DNA from: JBGAQP01 sp044220635
Lineage (GTDB): Bacteria; Pseudomonadota; Gammaproteobacteria; Burkholderiales; Usitatibacteraceae
DNA: 64,000 bases
Reading direction: 5' to 3'
NCBI GenBank assembly: GCA_044220635.1
Contig: JBGAQP010000004.1
Span: 97,379-161,378 of the forward strand
Each line of letters opens with the position of its first letter. Position 1 is the first letter of the stretch. A model generated the notes under the pieces. The model was not told where the DNA came from, ran no database searches, and saw nothing but the letters and a program-made list of their open reading frames with translations. This document shows, piece after piece, positions 57,821 through 64,000 of the stretch. The translations under genes and the position numbers were made by a program.

Positions 57821-58990
57821 ATGGACCTTTCGAAAGCGACATTCCGGGGCTGGCGGCGCGAGAACGGCCGCGTGGGCGTGCGCAACCACGTCGTCATCCT
57901 GCCCGTCGACGACCTCTCCAACGCCGCCAGCCTCGCGGTGGAGAACAACGTCAAGGGCACGATGGCGATCCCGCACCCCTACGGTCGGCTGCAGTTCGGC
58001 GCCGACCTCGAGCTGCACTTCCGCACGCTCATCGGCACGGGCGCGAACCCCAACGTCGCCGCCGTGATCGTCATCTGCATCGAGGAGCAGTGGGCGAAGA
58101 AGGTGGCCGACGGCATCGCCGCCACCGGCAAGCCCGTCGCCTGGTTCGGCATCGAGCAGCACGGCGACCACGACACGATCCTGCGGGCCTCGAAGAAGGC
58201 GAAGGAGTTCGTCCAGTGGGCGAGCGAGCTGCAGCGCGAGGAGCGCCCCCTGAAGGACCTGTGGGTGTCGACCAAGTGCGGCGAGTCGGACACGACCTCG
58301 GGCTGCGGGGCGAACCCGACGGTGGGCAACGCCTTCGACAAGCTCTATCCCCACGGCACCACGCTCGTCTTCGGCGAGACGACGGAGCTCACGGGCGGGG
58401 AGCACCTGGTCGCCGCGCGCTGCCGCACGGACGAGGTGCGAAAGAAGTTCCAGTTCATGTTCGACCGCTACCAGGAGGTCATCAACCGCCACAAGACGAG
58501 CGACCTCTCGGATTCCCAGCCCACCAAGGGCAACATCGCCGGCGGCCTCACGACGATCGAGGAGAAGGCGCTCGGCAACATCCAGAAGATCGGGCGCAAG
58601 TGCCTGATCGACGGCGTCCTCGACAAGGCCGAGGCGCCGACCGGCCCCGGCCTGTGGTTCATGGACTCGTCCTCGGCCGCCGCGGAGATGGTGACGCTGT
58701 GCGCCGCCTCGGGTTACGTCGTGCATTTCTTCCCGACGGGCCAGGGCAACGTGATCGGCAACCCCATCCTGCCGGTGATCAAGCTGTGCGCGAACCCGCG
58801 CACGGTGCGCACGATGTCGGAGCACATCGACGTCGACGTCTCGGGGCTGCTGCGCCGCGAGATGTCGCCCGACGAGGCGGGCGATGCCCTCCTCGACTGC
58901 ATGTTCCGCACCGCCAACGGGCGGCTCACCGCGGCCGAGGCCCTCGGCCACCGCGAGTTCGTGCTCACGCGGCTCTACGAGAGCGCCTGA
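57821..58990 (+). CDS. UxaA-family lyase large subunit (SuyB-like)
   Basis: 389 residues. FRGWRRENGRVGVRNHVVIL, MAIPHPYGRLQFGADLELHF, LIGTGANPNVAAVIVI, STKCGESDTTSGCGANPTVG, QPTKGNIAGGLTTIEEKALG, FPTGQGNVIGNPILPVIKL and EHIDVDVSGLLRREM are the conserved blocks of the altronate/sulfolactate lyase family, whose cysteines bind an Fe-S or metal centre. The closest family I recognise is SuyB, which splits sulfolactate to pyruvate and sulfite. No sulfite dehydrogenase or sulfolactate dehydrogenase is in the window, so the substrate stays open. Confidence 0.86.
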   Translation: MDLSKATFRGWRRENGRVGVRNHVVILPVDDLSNAASLAVENNVKGTMAIPHPYGRLQFGADLELHFRTLIGTGANPNVAAVIVICIEEQWAKKVADGIAATGKPVAWFGIEQHGDHDTILRASKKAKEFVQWASELQREERPLKDLWVSTKCGESDTTSGCGANPTVGNAFDKLYPHGTTLVFGETTELTGGEHLVAARCRTDEVRKKFQFMFDRYQEVINRHKTSDLSDSQPTKGNIAGGLTTIEEKALGNIQKIGRKCLIDGVLDKAEAPTGPGLWFMDSSSAAAEMVTLCAASGYVVHFFPTGQGNVIGNPILPVIKLCANPRTVRTMSEHIDVDVSGLLRREMSPDEAGDALLDCMFRTANGRLTAAEALGHREFVLTRLYESA

Positions 58991-58993
58991 GCG

Positions 58994-59725
58994 ATGGCGC
59001 CGGGCGCGATCCTCGAGGTTCGCGTCTGGCGCGGCGCCGCGGCGGGCGCCTTCCAGTCCTTCGCCGTGCCGCGCGTCGAAAGCCAGACGGTGCTCGACGT
59101 GGTCACCCACATCCAGCGCCGGCTCGATCCCACGCTCGCCTACCGCTACGCCTGCCGCGTCGGCATGTGCGGCTCCTGCGCGATGAGCGTGAACGGCCGC
59201 GCGCGCTGGACCTGCCGCACCCACGTCGACCGCGTGGCCGCCGGCGGGCGCCTCGAGATCGCCCCGCTCGCGAACCTCCCCGTCGTGAAGGACCTCGTGG
59301 CGGACATGGAGCCCTTCTTCGACCGGTGGGCCCGCGCCGGCGGGCGCTTCCAGCCGACGAAGACGCGCGCCGACGGCTTCGCGAAGGTCCGCCCCGACTC
59401 GCCCGGGCGGCGCGAGGCCGACGCCGCCATCGAGTGCATCGGCTGCGGCGTGTGCCACGCCTCCTGCGACGTCGTGCGCTGGGTTCCCGGCTACCTCGGG
59501 CCCGCCGCGCTCAACCGCGCCTGGACGCTCGTGAACGACGAGCGCGACGGCGCGCGCGGCGCGCGCCTCGCCGCGGTGGCGGGCGACGCGGGCTGCCACG
59601 CCTGCCACACGCACATGAGCTGCACGGAGTTCTGCCCGAAGGGCCTCGCGCCCACGCGCTCGATCGCGGGGCTCAAGCGCGCCACGCTCGCGCTCGCCCT
59701 GGGGCTCGAGGAGCTGCCGGCGTGA
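58994..59725 (+). CDS. Succinate dehydrogenase/fumarate reductase-type iron-sulphur subunit
   Basis: 243 residues. N-terminal 2Fe-2S domain (YACRVGMCGSCAMSVNGRAR, WTCRTHVD near 75) and C-terminal domain with cysteine sets ECIGCGVCHASCDVV near 144 and GCHACHTHMSCTEFCPKG near 200, the FrdB/SdhB arrangement. It starts 3 bp after the SuyB-like gene and overlaps the first anchor gene (GTGA). No flavoprotein subunit gene (FrdA/SdhA) is present in the operon or elsewhere in the window. Confidence 0.88.
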   Translation: MAPGAILEVRVWRGAAAGAFQSFAVPRVESQTVLDVVTHIQRRLDPTLAYRYACRVGMCGSCAMSVNGRARWTCRTHVDRVAAGGRLEIAPLANLPVVKDLVADMEPFFDRWARAGGRFQPTKTRADGFAKVRPDSPGRREADAAIECIGCGVCHASCDVVRWVPGYLGPAALNRAWTLVNDERDGARGARLAAVAGDAGCHACHTHMSCTEFCPKGLAPTRSIAGLKRATLALALGLEELPA

Positions 59726-60063
59726 GCGTGCGCCACGAGGTCCGCCTCTGGGCCGCCCAGCGCCTGACGGCGGCGATCCTCGGCCTGTGCGTGATCGTGC
59801 ATCTCGCCACCATCGTCTACGCCGTGCGCGGCGGGCTCTCGGGCGCCGAGATCCTTGCGCGCACGCGCGCCAACCCCGGGTTCGCCGCCTTCTACGCGGT
59901 GTTCGCGGTGAGTGCCGCCCTGCACGCGGCGATCGGCCTGCGCACGATCGCGGCCGAGTGGCTGGGCTTCCGGGGCGAGGCCGCGGAATTCGTGATGACG
60001 GTCGCGGGGCTCGTCCTCACGATCGCGGGCCTGCGCGCGGTCTGGGCGCTCTTCGGCGCATGA
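59722..60063 (+). CDS. Membrane anchor subunit, SdhC/FrdC-like (first)
   Basis: 113 residues from GTG 59722. Three membrane helices: AQRLTAAILGLCVIVHLATI, GFAAFYAVFAVSAALHAAIG and EFVMTVAGLVLTIAGLRAVW. Histidines in helices 1 and 2 (VHLAT, ALHAA) could ligate haem b. Overlaps the genes on both sides by four bases, so it is translated with the iron-sulphur subunit. Confidence 0.8.
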   Translation: MSVRHEVRLWAAQRLTAAILGLCVIVHLATIVYAVRGGLSGAEILARTRANPGFAAFYAVFAVSAALHAAIGLRTIAAEWLGFRGEAAEFVMTVAGLVLTIAGLRAVWALFGA

Positions 60064-60395
60064 AGCCCCATCGCGGCCACCCCGCCTGGTGGGCCTTCCT
60101 CGTGCACCGCCTCTCGGGCCTCGCGCTCGCGCTCTTCCTGCCCGCGCACTTCCATGTCCTGGGCTCCGCGATCCGCGGCGAGGCCGCGCTCGAGGAGCTC
60201 GTGCGCTGGTCCGAGCAGCCCCTCGTGAAGGCGCTCGAGTGGGCCATCGTGGTCGCGCTCGCCGCGCATCTCTCGGGGGGGCTGAGGCTGCTCGCGCTCG
60301 AGTTCCTGCCGTGGCGCTCCTGGCAGAAGTCGCTCGCCGCCGTCGCCGCCGGGTTCGCGCTCGCCGCGGGCCTTGCATTCGCGCTCGCCGTGTGA
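60060..60395 (+). CDS. Membrane anchor subunit, SdhD/SdhC-like (second)
   Basis: 111 residues. HPAWWAFLVHRLSGLALALF followed by LPAHFHVLG is the succinate dehydrogenase cytochrome b pattern (HRxSG). Two further helices follow (LEWAIVVALAAHLSGGLRLL; AAVAAGFALAAGLAFAL) with a second histidine (AAHLSGG) for haem. Overlaps the previous gene as ATGA. With the first anchor and the iron-sulphur protein it makes a membrane quinone module. Confidence 0.82.
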   Translation: MKPHRGHPAWWAFLVHRLSGLALALFLPAHFHVLGSAIRGEAALEELVRWSEQPLVKALEWAIVVALAAHLSGGLRLLALEFLPWRSWQKSLAAVAAGFALAAGLAFALAV

Positions 60396-60447
60396 GCGAA
60401 TTCCGGAACCCGCTGTCCAACATCGACCGCAGAACAAGGAGGAGACC

Positions 60448-61416
60448 ATGAGGAAGTCGATCGGAATCGTTCTCGCCGCCCTCGCGGCGGCGCTCATCCC
60501 CGCGCTCGCCGCGGCCCAGGCCTGGCCCGCGAAGTCCGTGAAGATCATCGTCCCCTTCGCCGCCGGCGGCGCGACGGACGTGGTCGCGCGCATCGTCGGG
60601 CAGAAGCTGGGCGAGGCCTGGGGCCAGACGGTCGTCGTCGAGAACAAGGCGGGCGCGGGCGGCAACATCGGCGCGGACCTCGTCGCCAAGAGCCCGGGGG
60701 ACGGCTACACGCTGCTCATGACCTCGGGATCCATCGTCACCGCGAACCCGCACATGTACAAGGTCATGCCCTTCGACGCCGCGAAGGACCTGGTGGCGAT
60801 CACCAACGTCGCCACCGGCCCGCAAGTGATCGCGGTGCACCCCGACGTCCCCGCGAAGGACCTGAAGGAGTTCATCGCCTGGGCCAAGGCGAACCCGAAG
60901 AAGGTGAACTTCGGCTCGGCGGGCGTGGGCACGCAGACGCACCTCGCCGCCGAGAACTTCGCCGCCGCGGCGGGCGTGGACCTCACGCACGTTCCCTACA
61001 AGGGCGAGGCCGCCGCGCTCACCGACCTCATCGGCGGCCAGATCCAGATGGCCACGCCCAACTCCGCCGCCGTCGTCGCCTTCGTGCAGCAGGGGAAACT
61101 GCGTGCGCTCGGGGTCACCGGGCGCGAGCGCTTCCCGCAGCTGCCCGACGTGCCGACCGTCGCCGAGACGCTCCCGGGATTCGAGAACGCGGGCTGGTTC
61201 GGCCTCATGGCGCCCGCGGGCACGCCGCCCGAGGTGATCGAGCGCATCCACCGCGACACGGCGAAGGCGCTCGATTCCGCGGAGATCAAGGAGCGCCTCA
61301 CCAAGCTCGGCATGGTGGGCGTGGGCAACCCGCCCGCCGCGTTCGCCCAGGCGATCCGCGAGGAAAGCGCGCGCTGGGCGAAGGTGATCCAGGAACGCGG
61401 CCTGGGCGGCAAGTAG
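60448..61416 (+). CDS. Tripartite tricarboxylate transporter (Bug-type) substrate-binding protein
   Basis: 322 residues with a signal peptide (RKSIGIVLAALAAALIPALA). Bug family: WPAKSVKIIVPFAAGGATDV, VENKAGAGGNIGADLVAKSP, GSAGVGTQTHLAAENFAAAA, VPYKGEAAALTDLIGGQIQM and LGVTGRERFPQLPDVPTVAE. Such proteins bind carboxylates in the periplasm. AAGGAGGAG before ATG 60448. No TctA/TctB membrane genes follow, so it must share a transporter or act as a sensor. It is likely to present the substrate of this operon. Confidence 0.94.
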   Translation: MRKSIGIVLAALAAALIPALAAAQAWPAKSVKIIVPFAAGGATDVVARIVGQKLGEAWGQTVVVENKAGAGGNIGADLVAKSPGDGYTLLMTSGSIVTANPHMYKVMPFDAAKDLVAITNVATGPQVIAVHPDVPAKDLKEFIAWAKANPKKVNFGSAGVGTQTHLAAENFAAAAGVDLTHVPYKGEAAALTDLIGGQIQMATPNSAAVVAFVQQGKLRALGVTGRERFPQLPDVPTVAETLPGFENAGWFGLMAPAGTPPEVIERIHRDTAKALDSAEIKERLTKLGMVGVGNPPAAFAQAIREESARWAKVIQERGLGGK

Positions 61417-61423
61417 CGAGCCG

Positions 61424-62299
61424 ATGAAAGTCGATCCCGCCCGGGTCGAGGAGATCGCGCGCGAGCTCTACATCCGCGCGCTCAAGGTGCTGCCGCCCGA
61501 CGTGAAGGCGGGCTTCGGGCGGCTCGCGGCGGCGGAGACGGGCGCGACCGCGAGGCGGGTCCTCGCCACCATGGTCGAGAACATCGCCGTGGCCGAGCGC
61601 ACGGACAACCTCCTGTGCCAGGACACCGGCATCCCCATATATAAGGTGGCGATCGGCCGCGGGGTCGAGGTGGATGGGGTGGAGCTCCTCGCGGCGATCC
61701 GCCGCGGCTGCGAACGGGCGACCCGCGAGCACCCGCTGCGTTCCTCGGTCGTGCACCCGATCACGCGGGTCAACGAGCACAGCTCCTGCGGCGCCGGCGT
61801 GCCGCCCATCCACGTCGAGTTCACGCAGGAGCCCGGGAGGCTCGTGATCGAGATGGTCCCGAAGGGCAGCGGCTCGGAGAACAACTCGTGGCTGCGCATG
61901 GCGCTGCCCGCCGAGGGGGTGGGGGCGATCAAGACCTTCGTGGTGGACTGCGTGCTCGAGGCCGGGGGCAAGACCTGCCCGCCCACCATCGTCGGCGTCG
62001 GCGTGGGCGGCACGGCGGACCTGTGCGTGGCGCTCGCGAAGAAGGCGGCGACGCGGCCCCTGGGCACGGCCTGCCTTGACCCCGAGGGGGCGAAGCTCGA
62101 GCGCGAGCTCGGCGCGGCGGTGAACACGCTCGGCGTCGGCCCCCAGGGCCTCGGGGGCGATTCCACCGCCTTCGCGGTCCACGTCGAGATCGCGGCGACC
62201 CACATCACGATGAATCCCGTCGCGGTGAACATGCAGTGCCACTCGGCGCGGCGCGCCTCGGCGACGCTCACCGCCCGCGGCGTGGAATACGGTTTCTAG
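61424..62299 (+). CDS. Class I fumarate hydratase / tartrate dehydratase, alpha subunit
   Basis: 291 residues. The three cluster-ligand cysteines of the Fe-S hydro-lyase are visible: NLLCQDTGIPIYKV near 64, EHSSCGAGVPPIHVEF near 125 and AVNMQCHSARRA near 272; also SGSENNSWLRM. The two-subunit form is shared by fumarases and L-tartrate dehydratases (TtdAB). The IPIY codons include ATA and TAT (CCCATATATAAGG, 61632-61644), a strikingly AT-rich spot in this genome. Start ATG 61424, 7 bp after the Bug gene. Confidence 0.92.
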   Translation: MKVDPARVEEIARELYIRALKVLPPDVKAGFGRLAAAETGATARRVLATMVENIAVAERTDNLLCQDTGIPIYKVAIGRGVEVDGVELLAAIRRGCERATREHPLRSSVVHPITRVNEHSSCGAGVPPIHVEFTQEPGRLVIEMVPKGSGSENNSWLRMALPAEGVGAIKTFVVDCVLEAGGKTCPPTIVGVGVGGTADLCVALAKKAATRPLGTACLDPEGAKLERELGAAVNTLGVGPQGLGGDSTAFAVHVEIAATHITMNPVAVNMQCHSARRASATLTARGVEYGF

Positions 62300-62301
62300 C
62301 G

Positions 62302-62910
62302 ATGGCGCACCACGTCCTCGCCCCGCCGGTCACCGAGGCCCAGGCGCGCAGCCTGCGCGTCGACGACACCGTCACGCTCGAGGGGACGCTCTTCGGCATC
62401 CGCGACGCCAACCAGATCGCGCTCTTCGACAAGGGCCGCGCGACGCGCTTCGACCTGCGCGGCCACGCGGCCATCCACACGGCTCCCAATGTGCGGCGCG
62501 TCCCGGTGTCGCCGGCGAACCCCGCGGGCTACGAGCCGCTGTGCGTGGGCACCACCACCTCCGCGCGCATGGAGCGGTTCACGCGCCCGCTCATGGAGAA
62601 GCTCGGCGTGCGCCTGCTCGTCGGCAAGGGCGGCCTCGGCCCGGCGTCCCTCGCGGCCTTCCGCGATCTCGGCGGCGCGTATCTCGCCGTCATCGGCGGC
62701 ACCGCCGCCCTCGAGACCACCTGGGTCGAGGCCATCGAGGACGTGGACCTCGACGACCTCAACCCCGAATCCCTGTGGAAATTCCGGGTGCGGGGGTTCG
62801 GGCCGCTCCTCGTGGCCATGGACAGCCACGGGGGGAGCCTCTACGCGACGGTCGACCGGGATGCCCGGGCCCGGCGCGAGGACGCCCTCGCCCGCCTGGG
62901 CGTCAAGTAG
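62302..62910 (+). CDS. Class I fumarate hydratase / tartrate dehydratase, beta subunit
   Basis: 202 residues. VTEAQARSLRVDDTVTLEGT, AAIHTAPNVRRV, GTTTSARMERFTRPLMEKLG, LVGKGGLGPASLAAFRDLGG and VAMDSHGGSLYATVD are typical of the beta subunit. Starts 2 bp after the alpha subunit. Last gene of the catabolic operon. Fumarase (or tartrate dehydratase) joined to a membrane SdhBCD-like module suggests a C4-dicarboxylate step. Confidence 0.92.
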   Translation: MAHHVLAPPVTEAQARSLRVDDTVTLEGTLFGIRDANQIALFDKGRATRFDLRGHAAIHTAPNVRRVPVSPANPAGYEPLCVGTTTSARMERFTRPLMEKLGVRLLVGKGGLGPASLAAFRDLGGAYLAVIGGTAALETTWVEAIEDVDLDDLNPESLWKFRVRGFGPLLVAMDSHGGSLYATVDRDARARREDALARLGVK

Positions 62911-63112
62911 CGCCGCCGGACCCTTTGTTACAAATGGTGCGCCCCGGGTGCCTATCGGCCACGAATAGGGTAAACTCGCGCGTTTCCTGACCGGCAGGGG
63001 GTCCCAACCCCCCGGCCGGACACAGATTTCGGGCGCTTCCCACGAGGGGGCGTGAAGAGAACCCGGGACCCGCCCGCCAGAGGGGCCCGGGACGCATCGA
63101 GGGGGTTCAAGA

Positions 63113-63736
63113 GTGGATTACGCGCAATACCAGCGCAACCCGGGCCGGCACCTGCCCAGCATCCTGATGGTGGCGGCCCTGCACGTCATCGTGGGGTATG
63201 CCCTCGTCACGGGCCTCGCGCGCAAGGTGGTCGAGGTGATCAAGGCGCCGCTCGAGACCAAGATCATCGAGGAGATCAAGAAGCCGCTCCCCGACACGCC
63301 CCCGCCGCCGCCGCCCAAGCTCGCCGCGCCGCCCCCGCCCTTCATCCCGCCGCCGGAAGTCAACATCCAGGTCCCGATCGCCCAGACGGCGCCCACGATC
63401 ACGACGGTGACCACCACGAAGCCGCCGCCGGGCCCGCCGCCGAAGGCCGTGCCGGTGGAGGCGCCCAAGCCCGCGGTGCGCAAGAACTTCGCCCCGGTGG
63501 CGCGCGTGCAGCCGGTCTACCCGCGCCAGGCCAACCGCGACGGGATCCAGGGCCGGGTCATCGCCCACGCCTACGTGCGCGCCGACGGCGGCGTGAGCGA
63601 GGTGCGCATCATCTCCGCGAGCCCGCCGCGGGTCTTCGACCGCGAGGTGATCCGCGCGCTGTCGCAGTGGCGCTTCGCCCCGGAGCCCACGGGCTTCATC
63701 GCCGAGTTCGAGCTCGAATTCAAGCTCACGGACTGA
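63113..63736 (+). CDS. tonB: TonB energy transducer
   Basis: 207 residues from GTG 63113. Cytoplasmic start, one membrane helix (LPSILMVAALHVIVGYALVT), a periplasmic proline-rich stretch (about 58-120; runs of PPPPPP and KPPPGPPPKA), and a C-terminal TonB domain (VARVQPVYPRQANRDGIQGR, VIRALSQWRFAPEP). It transmits proton-motive force to outer-membrane receptors. The upstream 202 bp (62911-63112) hold GC-rich inverted repeats (GGGGGTCCCAACCCCC near 63000) but no gene. Confidence 0.93.
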   Translation: MDYAQYQRNPGRHLPSILMVAALHVIVGYALVTGLARKVVEVIKAPLETKIIEEIKKPLPDTPPPPPPKLAAPPPPFIPPPEVNIQVPIAQTAPTITTVTTTKPPPGPPPKAVPVEAPKPAVRKNFAPVARVQPVYPRQANRDGIQGRVIAHAYVRADGGVSEVRIISASPPRVFDREVIRALSQWRFAPEPTGFIAEFELEFKLTD

Positions 63737-63796
63737 CCGTCCGGCGAGCACCCCGATCAACGCGCAGCACAACACCAGGAAATTGGAGGAAGTCAC

Positions 63797-64000
63797 ATGC
63801 ACCTGATCAGCCGACTGCCCGCGCTGCTCGCGGCCCTTGCCATCGCCTGCGCGCCGGCCGCGCTGCTCACCGCACCGCTCGCCGCGCGCGCACGGCTCTC
63901 CCAGCGCCTTGAGCCGATGATAGGTCCGGTCGAGCGCGCAGAAATGCCCCGCGGCGCAGGGCGTCAGCGTCACGGCCCCGCCGGTGGGCGAGCTCTGTCC
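63797..64000 (+). CDS. Probable ExbB-type gene start, loses coding character before the window end
   Basis: ATG 63797 has GGAGGA 9 bp upstream and follows tonB by 60 bp, the usual place of exbB. The first 32 residues form a signal peptide (MHLISRLPALLAALAIACAP to LTAPLAARA) of the kind seen in betaproteobacterial ExbB. After about 63890 the frame reads RLSQRLEPMIGPVERAEMPR, with codons unlike the rest of the window and no ExbB features. The frame is open to base 64000. Either the gene is broken, the assembly changes here, or the start belongs to an unrelated exported protein. Confidence 0.45.
   Translation, partial: MHLISRLPALLAALAIACAPAALLTAPLAARARLSQRLEPMIGPVERAEMPRGAGRQRHGPAGGRALS

Noticed and set aside
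63107..63973. Minus-strand 288-codon frame opposite tonB, with a cysteine-patterned start
   Set aside because: Most of it is the complement of a certain tonB gene; only the first part (63890-63973) is of interest and is covered as a possible junction.

Overview
The window is very GC-rich (roughly 70%), densely coded on both strands, and looks like a draft or metagenome-derived scaffold of a betaproteobacterium. Support for this comes from the rpsP-rimM-trmD-rplS order next to ffh, a tripartite-tricarboxylate (Bug-type) binding protein, a betaproteobacterial TonB, a HrcA/CIRCE-controlled groESL operon and the general gene content. A 98-base run of N (10949-11046) shows the sequence is not finished. 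I cannot name a genus.

Layout. 1-8.7 kb: end of a DsbD/ScsB-type reductase, a 38-codon remnant that looks like hemJ with its middle missing, a THUMP-domain rRNA methyltransferase, a membrane protein, a methanethiol-oxidase (SELENBP1/SBP56) gene with its SCO1/SenC partner, dacB and bioA. 8.8-12.5 kb: an accessory island of lower GC, with a decayed VCBS-repeat gene followed by two near-identical short RHS-core genes. Each RHS gene has its own signal peptide, a different C-terminal toxin-like tip and a different small downstream gene that is probably its immunity gene. The N gap lies inside the second RHS core. 12.7-20.3 kb: small hypotheticals, a DUF3365 haem protein, a membrane protein with a ruined GGDEF domain, groESL with promoter and CIRCE, a BaiN-like flavoprotein, an AbrB-family membrane protein and tRNA-Phe. 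20.4-26.8 kb: a ferritin-like protein, a four-gene 2-oxoacid oxidoreductase operon whose last gene fuses a GltD-like NAD(P)/FAD module to a ferredoxin domain, and a lipoprotein amidohydrolase. 26.9-31.9 kb: a partner-switching regulatory set (STAS anti-anti-sigma, MBL hydrolase, CHASE2-PP2C phosphatase, OmpA lipoprotein, FecR-domain protein, HATPase anti-sigma kinase). 31.9-37.8 kb: an MscS channel with a cyclic-nucleotide-binding domain, polyphosphate:AMP phosphotransferase, a cytochrome c, a CYTH-CHAD protein and tryptophan 2,3-dioxygenase. 38-49 kb: an unbroken 11-gene + strand operon led by the radical-SAM protein ArsS, with three glycosyltransferases of the arsenosugar-associated families, lipid-acting enzymes (patatin, LpxR), a VTT-dihydrolipoamide-dehydrogenase-like fusion, a metallophosphoesterase and several uncharacterised proteins. 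49-54.8 kb: CorC-type transporter, YpjD/CcsA-like protein, ffh, rpsP-rimM-trmD-rplS. 54.9-62.9 kb: a YpfJ protease, an AEC transporter and GntR regulator divergent from a catabolic operon (SuyA/SuyB-like UxaA-family lyase, FrdB/SdhB-like iron-sulphur protein, two membrane anchors, a Bug binding protein, two-subunit class I fumarase) that lacks a flavoprotein subunit. 63-64 kb: TonB and the start of a probable ExbB gene that loses coding character before the window ends.

The systems most worth following are the ArsS operon (candidate arsenosugar or arsenolipid pathway), the duplicated short RHS toxin-immunity cassettes, the flavoprotein-less SdhBCD set inside a lyase/fumarase operon, and the partner-switching regulon. 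Functional statements rest on motif and family recognition by eye; no database search was run.
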